This document shows, piece after piece, positions 35,701-47,700 of a stretch of 64,000 bases of DNA; the stretch's first letter is position 1; each line of letters begins with the position of its first letter. Made by a program: the position numbers and the translations under genes. The notes beneath the pieces were generated by a model. That model was not told the origin of the DNA and did no database searches. It worked only from the letters and a program-made list of their open reading frames with translations. Source of the DNA: Scilla litardierei (lineage: Eukaryota; Streptophyta; Magnoliopsida; Asparagales; Asparagaceae); contig CM061135.1 of assembly GCA_030789695.1 (NCBI GenBank), positions 110,864,301-110,928,300 of the forward strand, given 5' to 3'.

Positions 35701-38700
35701 TTTCAAAGACTCAAAAAGTTGAATGTGTTCTGCGCATGTTAATACACCAACATACCAAAAATAAAAATAATCATTCCTATACCCTTTAATTAGATCGGTA
35801 CAAAATATTCCATTGGTCTGAAACCGTTAAATCCTCCAAAAAAATTTACTGCCACCTTCAAAAATTAACCCCTAACAAAAAATTAACCACATTCATACTT
35901 AAGTTTATTTCCCCTCAAAATTTAGTTCCTTCCAGATTTAGTTTCGCTCAAAATTTAAAATTTTATTTCCTTCCCGATTTATTTAAAAAAATTTAGTTTT
36001 TCCCAAAAATTTTAGTTCCTTCAAAATTAGTTCCATTCAAATTTAGTTCCCCCAAAATTTAAAATATATGTTCTCCTAAAATTTAGTTCTCTCTAGAGTT
36101 TGTTTCTCTCAAAATTTTAGTAAGTCCCCCCAAAATTTTAGAAATTTTTGGTTATCCTAAAATTAGTTCCCTCCAGATTTAGTTTCTCTCAAATTTTATG
36201 CTTTACCCCAAAAATTTTCCCCAAAATTTGTGTTTTCCCTCCAAAATTTTAATTATCATCATATTCATTGATTCCTCAAGATTCAATCTCAACCATCCCT
36301 TCACTCACCCTTTTGTCCTCGTCAACAACCCAATTCAAAAACATCCTTCAATTGTATAATAGATATTTATGTATACACACATGAATACATATATATAGGT
36401 AAATCTTCAAATGAGAACATTTCGCACGGTGCAAAAATGTTTTTAGTTTTTTTTGAAATTTTTATAAAACATTCTTTTTCCACCTTCATTATATGTTGTT
36501 ATACCCCCCCTCAAAAAATAATCGTTGAGAAATAATGTCATTTGGCCTTCGATCAAGGCATTTTAACAAATTCGCACATTTTGAGACCGTTAAATTTGTA
36601 ACGGGTGGATGAGTGCTCTAATCCCCCTAGGGTTCACCCATTATTTTCCCTGGGGTATATAATTGTATGGATTAAACATCAAAAAAAAATTCAAAAAATA
36701 AATAAAATGTTTTCGCACGGCCTTTCGCACCACTTTTTCGCAATGGAAGATTGCCCTATATATATATACACACACACACACACATATAGTCGTATCTTAG
36801 CAGTACCAGTATCTTGTTTTTTTTCAAAATTTGCCGTATCAGCGTACTTGTATTGTAGCGTATCCATGACCGTACCAGTATCTATGCTTTATATGGTAAT
36901 AGTTACCATAGACATGTGAAGACAGAAAAAAGGAATGGCTAATTATAGATTATAGGTGGAACTGATGGCATGACAGTTCTATACTTTATACACAGGTTTT
37001 CTTACTTGCAATTGACAAGTACAACTTACAGGACATGCACACAACTTCTACATGCTACTTCCATGTATTGTAGGCAAAAGTAAAGCTGAATATCTTAGAA
37101 AACATAATATGTGTTACATGGGAAGGTCCAGCAGAGAAAGAAAAAGAAAGGAGAAAAGAAAAATAAAAGTTGTTTTTCCTTCTTTCTACGAGAGAAATAT
37201 AAGATCATATATCCAGTGACATAGACATGTTAAAGAGACATTATAAAAGATAAAAAGGGCAAGAACAGCGTAGACAACATGGCGCATTGTGTTTTCATGA
37301 TGCGTGGTAGATTGAAGCCACATTGTATGCACACATGTACAACTAGAATGAAAAAAAGAAAATCCAAAAGAATTAATACCATATACGGAAGGGCCTCTCT
37401 TTTGTTTATAATATTCTTTTTGTTTGACCGTGTAACAGCAATGAACATATGCAACATGAAGAGGAATCTAGCGGTTTAATATTAGTTATTCCGATAAAAA
37501 TCATAACTCAGTGAAAATTTAGCATGAGCAACAGATGCAATCTGGGGATGACTTATTGCAGACAAGCAATAAAAGTCATTTACCGTGCAAACAACAATCT
37601 GAACAAGAACAATTATTTCTCAAGTTATAGGGAGTAAATTCGTACTTGGAAGATTTGGTTTGAGATCCACAGTCAACTGAACTGCAATCAGACAACCATT
37701 TTGATCTCTCGTCCCAAGTACTGCTCTTGAGTCGCCTACATTTCCAATTACAAGATCCTGGCCCTGTGGCAGTGTCATACACATCCACATCAAATTCAGG
37801 AAAGTTTCAATTTCAAATTGATGTGGAATGGGTTCATCGTAATACAGAGTAGTTACAAGAACTTCTATTTAAGAAACAGTTATTTCTTATGATTTCCTTC
37901 TATTATCAAAAAGTGAAATTACCTGCTTGACCAAGGTGACGGCAGTTGTACCACTGCAGAAGCAATCGATGGTTGGATGAAGTCTTAATTCTTTGTCCAT
38001 AACTTTAAAAGCCTTTAGAAATGATTCTTTCAGTGTTGTGAACAGTTCTGGATACCTCTTCTTCTCCTCTATATCAACAGAATGCCTTAATTCATTGTCT
38101 AGGCAGACTGAGACAGCTTCTTCCAAAGCTAGGCTTTCGGTTGTGCTGTTGTGGTTATCCCTTGCAAAGTCAACGGTTCCGATATCTACTTCCCAATGAG
38201 TACTAAGCTTCAGAGGAAGAGAATCTCTCACTCTTCTTGCAACCATATGGCCATATGGTCCATGGCCATCAAAGACCCCACAGAAAACAGTATCTGTTCT
38301 TGAACCAAAATTCTGTAGACAGAAGGAACAACATTGTCCAAAGCACGGTGAGGCTCAAATGAGTGGCACACAAAATAAACTGAGGGCAAGAAAAAAGTAA
38401 GACACCACATGATCCCTTTTATTTCAATATGAACTCAACATGAAAAGAAATTTGCACAACAGTCTTTTTGGTGATACGATGGGGAAACTGCATGATCCCT
38501 TAGATCAAATGCATGGATTCATAACTACATTATATGTATTAGGTTGAGTGTGGTACATCATTACGTAATTTTACATACCCATATAGTTGAGCGAATTTTC
38601 AAAAAGTAGTGCCTTAGCTTACAACATGTTGAAATAGGAAGGCATGCTCGGTAAGAGTCATCAAGAAATAATTTGGAAAAAAATATGGAACAAACAAATT

Positions 38701-41700
38701 AGCATGCCCGTGAATCGCCTTTGGTCCAATTTAGGCGTGGTGTACAAGTTATTGTATTGATGTACTTGGTACAAAAGGAATATATCATTGCAATTTTCAC
38801 TCAGCCTATGACAAATAAAAAACATTTTCCATAGGTAATTGACAAATAAAAACATACTTTATGTAATCTCAGTTTTTTTTTGTAATGTCATGTGTTTACA
38901 TAGGGGGGCATGACATGGAAATAGTATGTAAACAGCTATTGTTGGAATAAAATGAGATGGGAGGAACGAGTTTGCTACCCATCTTTCCCCTTAAACGAAA
39001 AAAATTTGACAATTTCAAACCAAACATTTATCCAATACAATCAAAAGTAGAATTTTCAATCCAGTCAAATGATATTTCCATCAATAACAACAGGTATGAC
39101 ACGTATAAAAGGGCAACCTTACAACTTTACAGTTAAAATATATTTAGGGTTAGCAATATAATCAAATGTTTAATCCATAAAATAGAGCATGGTAAAAGCG
39201 ATTTTGCGACCACAACCTTTCTTTTTTAAGGACAATTTTTGAGATTAAGACAAAAAATAAAAATAATTTTAAAATTCGACCAAAACAATAATAATTGCAG
39301 AAATGGACCAAATTTGGCCACGTCGGCGACGAGGGGCACTGATTGGGCGCCCCTCGTCGCCGACGGGGCGATTTTAGATATTACCGCACTTGCCATGTGC
39401 AGCAAAAGTGGACGCACTTGCTTTTGCCGCACATGGCAAGTGCGGCCTGGGCCTCTTTACTGGCTGCCTTGCTAAGTGCGCCATATTGATTGTTATATTC
39501 GCCAGCTCTCGGATTCTCCAAAAAATAGCCCCCCACACTGTGCGGAAAAACCCCAAATCGGCAACAGCAACGAGTGACGACCTCCCCTGCTTGGATCAAA
39601 AATATTCTATTCGTTCCCGAAGATTGGCAGTGGGATCGGCATCTACGTGCGGCAATTCTGAACTGTAAGTTGTTCGATTCGAACTCTCACGACAGTTTCT
39701 AGGGTTTCGATTTAGATCCAAAAAGATCCTTTATTTGGATGTTAATGGAGTTCCATCTCCTTGTAAGTTGTTCTATTGATGTCAGGGATGTTGTTTGGTA
39801 TTTGTTTTAGGAAAGTCAGTATGTTTATGTTACGTTTAAAGTCTCTCATCTTCTCTAGATTAATTGAAATTGTTGCTTGATAGTAATTAGCATTGGAATA
39901 ATAAGAATGATGTGTCTCTAGACACTAATCATTCGAGTGTGATTGATGTATTGCATGTGTATGGACCATTGCTCGACACTTTCAAATTTTGAAATGTGCT
40001 TGACCTACGAACATAGCGGAGTCATTTTGGAAATTTGTAAAAGGTTGAAAGACCTTCGGTTGTTTATTTCAAATGAAGAAAACCTTAAGCAAATAAGGAT
40101 TCGGGTTTCATTGTTGGGTGGAAAAACCCACTGAAAGTTATGTGAACAAACAGACTTACTATATGATGTTATTTTTATGGCTCAATTGATTAAGTTTAAA
40201 TTGTTTAAATAGATGCACAAATTAAATTTGCATTTACTAGTGTGATTTCCTATGACTTATTAAACATTCTTTTTGGAAATTGTAAGATATCATATCTTGG
40301 AGGAGGCGAGACCCATATATGATGAGGTCTTGTATGATCAGGATCACCATCGGTCTGCGCAGATCCAGTTTGAACATATATGAATATTCATGGTGAAAAT
40401 GTTTGAAAATTTAAATATGATGACATGCAGAAAATTATTAGTACATATGATCGGAACATTATTGGTTCCGGATCCAAGCAAAAGATCGATGCATCTACGG
40501 TGGTTGGAGAAGCTGGAGGATCTTCAGGAGATTGGAGGGTATTCATTGGGAAGTGCAATGCTGGCACATATGTATTCTGAGTTAAGTAATGTAGCAATGA
40601 TGCAAACATCGGCTTTATATGTATGCGGCACATTGTTGCAGGCATACAATTTTTTTTACTTCTGTAAAATTGTGATGTGTGTATATGTATGTATTAAAAC
40701 TAATTGACAAATTCATATTTACATGTATGGTCATTGGAGAAATTGCATATAGGACGGCCCACATACACACAATGTATTGGATGGAACAGTCCCATTAGGG
40801 TGCAGGTGGAACGTGCCGCAATCATTTCGGGAAACTCCCCAAGGGAACCTCAAAATGTATATAAACGAGCTTAACTCGTTAGAGATCACACATGTATGAA
40901 TTTATAAATTTTATATCAATATTAGAATTAATGATATATGTGTATATATTACGTCGTTTAAAGATTTATTTCTGTCGTTCATGCCTATTAGTTTATCTGG
41001 GAGTCATATGATGAGCGGTTTGAGCATCTACATCATTTATGTTTAGCAACTCCCAGGATCTGGCGTGCATGTGTACCATTATTTTGCTGGGAGGATATGG
41101 AAATGCATGTATCAGACGGCATCATGCGGCAATTTGGTTTAGCTCAACACATCCCAGGCACGGTCCCAGTAATGTCGGTGAAGACATGTAGGACCCCGCA
41201 ACAATGGTATGCTGCCATCGTGGAGCCTCTCGCGGCGTGGGATCACAGAGATGACCTTGTTATTAAGGGGAAGGATGCAGTGTCGTTAAATGATTATATG
41301 CAATGGTATTAGGGGATCATCATGCGATGGATATATACTAGGCAGGAGCCCTCGTTCCGTACATGCCACGTGGTCCCACCGAGCGCCAAATGGTAAATAA
41401 TATAGTCATGCTAAAATTTTTAATTGTATATGATTCTTAAATACTTCTTTAACAATTTGTTTTACATTACTTAACATCCACCAAACGGCTGGACTTGTAT
41501 TACAACAGGACCCACTTCAGCCGTACCTGCTAGCCATTCAGAGTATGGTCGAGGATGTGATGGGGCAGACACGGCATCGTCCAGGAGTAAACATGAGTTA
41601 TATTCGGTGATTTCATAGTAGGGATGTCGAAACTTCGCAGCAGCAGCAACAGCCAGAAGGGGATACTGCATGCACGTCACAGACGCAGCAGCATCAGACC

Positions 41701-44700
41701 GTAGATGATGAAGTTGGCCCTTCACAGCAACAGCATACACAACCACAAATGGAGGGGCACATCAAAACAACAGGCACAATTGCGTACATACACCCGTCGT
41801 GCGGGATCAATCTTGCAACGAATTTGGGGGCCGTAATTTTTATTGAAAATGTTATGTTTATGAAATATCACATATACATGGTGAGATGACTGTGTCATAA
41901 GTGTCATATTGGATATGTGTGATATATGATTAAGATAAATGTGATATGAGTCATTTGTCACATCTCCGTCTTCCTCCAATTTGTCAATTTCTTCCTCAAT
42001 AAAAAGCCATCCAAGGTTAACAGGAGAAAGACAGCGACCCAAGTGGCCCCCTAATGCTAGAAAGGAGCACGTAGCGGATATCACCACGCATAATCCATGT
42101 TGCCACTATATCAGTGCTAGTCTGGGTGATACATGGTAATATCAGCTACGTGCTCGTTTGCGACATTAGGTGTCGGTTGGGTAGCTGTAGTTTTCCTGAT
42201 AGCCTTGGATGACTGCTTCGTTGAGGAACACATTGACAAATTGGATGAAGATGACGAGATGTGATATGTGTGATATGTATAATATATGTGATTTGATGTG
42301 AAATTCTAAGAGTTACGAATTCGCAATGAAATTTGTGTAAAGTTTTTATGAGAAATTTGTGTTGATATGTGAAATATGTGGTGATATGTGTTTATATATG
42401 TGATATGCTTATGGGTGATATATGTGTTGTTCATTATATAAGTATATGTGTTCTAGATGATATATGGTTGTTATATATGTTAATTGGCAAATGAGTTCTG
42501 GGAAAGAACTCGGCTGTTGTTGAGTTCTCAGCTGTTGCTGAGTTCTGTCTCAGGATGTCCAAAATGGCCGCACTAGGCAAGTGCCGCCAAAATGGTCGTA
42601 CTTGCCAAATGGCCACACTTGCCAAGTGCGGCCATTTTAGACATCATGAGACAGAACTCATCATCAGCTGCTGCTAAGTTCATTTTCAGAACGCATTTGC
42701 CAAGCGTTGCTTGTACTTCATTTTAAAGATTTTTTCAAATCACATGGGAGGGGTACTTCAATAAACACATATATGTTCACATAAAAACTCAAAATTCAGT
42801 AAACACATGTATTCTTCATATCGCACATATCATGTTATAGTGACCATGTGCTATGAGGAACAAACACTAGAGGGGTGTGAATAGTGTTTTATAGAATTAT
42901 AAGGAAATTACGCCAAATAAAACCCTACTTAACCAACAAATGCGGAATGTAATAAATGAATGACAACCGAAGTGAGAATGCAAAGCAAACAAGCAATCTA
43001 CCCTGGTTCGGTGCCACCCAAGTCTTCCCGACTTGTTACCGGTGCCCTACTCCATCAATACCCGGATCCCCTCCGGATACTCTAGCAAACCGCTAGAGAT
43101 TTCCTTTAGCCCACTTGCAGAAACCCCACAAGTGCAATCGACCTACAATCGATGTCCGTGTATCTCACAACCCGGGAACACGCAAAAACTTTAATCCCAC
43201 AACCTGGGACTAAGGACACTCTCACAAACTGAGAGTAAAACGAAATCTTGACTCCCACAACTTGGGATCAAGCCAATCCTCTCACCACCGTGAGTATACA
43301 ATTAAGAAGTATAAAGAATGAAATATAAAACTTATTATCACAAAATCCTATGCCTTGAGAAATACTTACCAATTTAGGGCAAGAATGGATTTTGAGGAAG
43401 ATGAGATCACCTAACCCTAGCTCCACCAAGGTGAGCAGCAATAGATGGCTAGGGAGGAGTTGGTGACTTGGATTCAAGCTCTTAGCTTGAGAAACTCACA
43501 AGGAATGCGAATCTCTCTTGAGGAATTAGTGCTCAAAGAGAAAGAGATGGATTCTTATGAGATGAGAGAGCTTGGAATAGGAGTTAAATGGCTCTCTTCA
43601 AAGGTGTGAAAATGTCTCTAATTTCAGCCTTGGATTCCTGGTTAGAAGCACTCAAACTTATATAGGGAAGAGACAAAACGGTCACAAAAATCATGGCATT
43701 AAATGCCCAACGGATCTATTTCTAAAGTTGTTTAATCGGTCTAAGAAGGATCATCAACCGACTAGATTGACAACTATTCGGTCAGTGAACCTTCTTGGAC
43801 CGACTAGATGGTTGACAGAGAAGAAGATGAAATCTGGGTAAGAACTAGTCGGTCTAAGAAGGATCATCAACCGACTAGATTGACAACTAGTCGGTCAGTG
43901 AACCTTCTTGGACCGACTAGATTGGCTTTTAATGCATTAACCATCCTTCTTGAACCAACTAACTGGTCAACAGTACAAAGGTCGAATTTCACACGGAAAA
44001 CTAGTCGGTCTGAGAAGAGACAACAACCGACTAGATCGTCATTTAGTCGGTCGGTGAACCTTCTTGGACCGACTAATTGGTCAACAAATGGTCTTGAATT
44101 GATTAGTATAACTAGTCGGTCTAAGAAGGATTTCCAACCGACTAAATCAGCATCTAGTCGGAAGGTGAACCTTCTTGGACCGACTAATTGACCAACAGTG
44201 AATGGGCTGAATTAAGCAAGAATATCTAGTCAGTTCAAGAAGGATTCCCAACCGATTAGATCGTCATCTAGTCGGTTGGTTCTTCTTCTTGAACCAACTA
44301 AGATGCATATGAAGCCGTGAAATGAAACGATAGGCTACGAGAAAGTTTCTAATGGCTTCTAAGGCAATCCTAGAGATACGATATGAAAGTTTTGAAAGAT
44401 TTCTAGGCAAGTACTACTCAAGGCTTAACATTCTACTAAACCGAAGCTAGAAGACAATATAACTAACATGACGAACCGTCTTCGAAACTTCACCATGGAG
44501 AATCCGAATCCATTGACTTCATGAATACTCCTTGAGCTTCAACAAAGCTCCAGGCACAACGATCACGCGTTCTGAGGAAGTCTTGGGACGTCGCTTGAGA
44601 TGAACAAATTACTTTGGCGACGATCTCCATAATTCTTCATGGACTTGAGTCTTTTAGTTGAATGACTTGAATATCTTCAACGTCATGGTCTACGAAGCTT

Positions 44701-47700
44701 TTGACTCATCCATTCCTTTCTTCTCTTTGGATTGAACCTCCATTCATGTGTTGATGCCATTGGCTTGAGGTTTGAAGTAGCCTTTGAGTTCTTCAAGCCA
44801 ATGCTTCACCTTTGTTGATCTACCAAGTCCTCCACTTGAATCAACACGTGTAGTCACTTTTGATCTTCTTGAATCTAATTGGTGAATTTTTAGCTAATTG
44901 CAATCACAAGAGTTAGTCACAATTATTTGTGTTTGATCATCATCAAAATCAAGGTGGAGAGTCCAATACTCAACATTCTCCCCCTTTTTGATGATGACAA
45001 ACCAAATATAAACAAACAAATAATTGTGCATTAAATATACTTACACCCCCTGCAATAATGACAATCAAGTTAATATCAATAATCAATAGCATCATTCAGC
45101 AGTTAATAGTGTATGTATCACATAAGGTTGTGTATATATCGCATGAATGACCAGAAATAATATGCATACACAACTCAAATCATATAGGTGATACACATCA
45201 TACACATGAGCATGATTACCAACATATATATAATGTAATCAATATAAACCAAGGTAATCACCAATGCTCCCCCTGAATCATATACATGAATAATCATACA
45301 TAAAGTCTATATGATTCAAGTTATTGTTTAACACTCAACATTTAATAAGCACATCTTGTTTATTTCTCTCCCCCTTTGTCATTAACAAAAAGATATGTGG
45401 GTATAGAAACAACACATGCAACAATAGAGTGGAAAACAAACAAAAAGGTATATCAATTGTAAAGTTCTCTAATGTAAAGTTACCAATTGAAAACAGGATA
45501 TCAAAATAAAGATATCAATTGCAAGAGCACATATCCAACAACAAGTCAACCACTCTCAATTACCACAAAAAAATAAGCAATAAGCATATACGATAAAAGA
45601 TTACAATAGATACTAATTGTAAAGAGTAGTGTGAGCAGTGTTAGGAAAGTGAGAATGCAAAAAATCATGACATCACTTGTGAAGTGATCAAATAGTGTCA
45701 AATACCCAAACAAACTCTATTATCACAAAATTTATAACATTAAGCATAATGTGATAGATTGTCCTGTGAAACCAATTGTATACTTGGCAAGATATATTAA
45801 GCATTTTTAGTGCATGGAAAACAGTTCTATGTTTTCATACAAGCAAATCTATTTACTCAATATAATCGTCGAGCGACGAAGTAAACAAACATGTTTTCAT
45901 ACACATTGTGATCAATATAATCAATACCAATTGTAATCACCCTCAATTTAATCAATATGTTTTCATACACATGGTTACTATAGAAATTCTTAACCATGTG
46001 TACAAAATTATGTTATAAAATAATAACACAAATTAAGTATAATGGCATGAGAAACCAATAGTAGGCATACCAAATTATCTCCAAAAGTATCACAGCAAAA
46101 CTCCACAAAGCATCTCGAAAAGTAAGCATACTAAATATAAGTGAAGTGTGCGATGTGGGGTGACAAGGTGATACAATGAAAATGAATATCAAATATCTAT
46201 ATCACGCAAAAATGTTATGCCAAAATAGAGATAGTAACATCATAAAACGTATGGCATATACAGTTTTAGCACACTAGGATACTAATTGAAGCAATGTTCA
46301 AAAGAACCATAGTACTAGCATGAAAAGATGATATCCAATATCAATAGTCTAACAATTGTAAATATGATACCAAATGCAAATATGATATGTAGAGATGATA
46401 CCAAATGTAGTCTAACAAAGTATGCACAGCATGCAAATAATGTCAAGATCATGACAACAGTTGAAAAAGAAACCAAGTGAACAAATAGAGACATGATTTC
46501 ATCCTAGCTCAAATTATCACAAAGAATTCAACATGAGGCATAATGTGACAAAATATCTTTTGAGCAAAGGCAAGAAAATAGTCTACGTTCAAAGTCACAA
46601 GGTAGGACATAAACGAATAAAGTTATCATAAACATCGCATGCATGCATACCAATTGTGCGAATAGAATAAAAACTTGTGTAAGCACAATATAATCGGATG
46701 TAGCATCAAAGAAGTCATAGAGCATCAAGATATATTCATGGAAGGATATCTATGACAGAATATACATATCATTAAACACAATATAAAGCTTATGTGATCG
46801 TGTAAAGCACAAGTTATCTCTAACATCTCATAAAAAATAGCATAGAGTATGAGCATGAGATGAGAGATGACATAATGAGAAATATAGCTTGAAGATCACT
46901 AACTAAAATGAATGAATGTTATGTCACTTGTGAAAATATCATACATGAAAGATTTAGCTATAGACATGAAAGATTTCTTGAATAAAATTATAGCTAAACA
47001 TCAGTCATGAAGTAATTAACATGACAAGTAACATACATTGATCACCCCAAATCATATAAATATGTCTCATAAAGATAATCATACAATCCATAGGAAAAGT
47101 ATGAGATGTGTGGTGATACAATAAACAAATACGCATAAAGATCCTAAATCATTAATCTTATACATGGCATGAATTAAGTATAACGTGATGAAGTATAGCA
47201 TGCCATAAAGAAATGAATGATTCTACTAGAATGGTATGACAAATCATGATATGGTCTAAATAATCCATGAACATAGTCATCTACGTGAAGTAGGCACATG
47301 TGGTAGAATCAAAGCAACAATGAATCTTAAATGAAGGTTAAGATCAATATGCTTAATACAATCTAATAAACAAGCAAGCATGTCATACACATCAGTTATC
47401 ATATCCATAACATATAACAATCTTCACACAGAAGCATGCATGTGAGGAATGCGATGTGTACAGACAACATGTTTCAAAGATATGAACATCAATAAATAAC
47501 TAATCAACTCATTATATGAATGTTATAGCTACCATGATACATGAGTCGTAATAAGACTTATATGACATACATGAACATGGCAGTCACATAAACAAACAAT
47601 CTCCATGAGGGTGTGACAAGAATGAGCTAATGAAGAAGTATGATATATTACACAAATCCAATATATTAAAAATACTAATTGTAAACATGGTATACAAAAC

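Larger units (their letters stand above)
17542..37645 (-). other. PP2C intron 3 (20,104 bp)
   Basis: Bounded by donor GTACGA and acceptor TGCCAG, with exon phases that match. It contains the TA/TC microsatellite, two Helitrons, gypsy elements E and D, a copia LTR fragment, truncated sirevirus I, an AT-rich array and a MITE. Roughly three quarters can be assigned to transposons. The parts 29769-30650 and 36790-37645 show nothing recognisable. Confidence 0.85.
42836..44975 (-). repeat. 3' LTR of sirevirus G (2,140 bp)
   Basis: Minus strand TGTTGAGTATTGGACTCTCC to GGTCACTATA (the terminal CA has decayed to TA). It aligns end to end with the 5' LTR with only scattered differences. The purine tract (complement 44976-44990) and TTTGTCATCATCAAAAAG precede it, as in sireviruses. 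Confidence 0.85.

Noticed and set aside
16643..38312. PP2C exons as retroposed or separate pseudogene fragments
   Set aside because: Introns 2 and 4 are present with normal signals, so it is not retroposed; all pieces are intact, unique in the window and in phase, so one gene explains them better.
43808..44191. 127-codon plus-strand frame, repeated at 52313-52696, with [11 protein letters not shown] repeats
   Set aside because: It is antisense to the sirevirus and produced entirely by the CTAGTCGGTC palindrome array in both LTRs; there is no promoter or family match.
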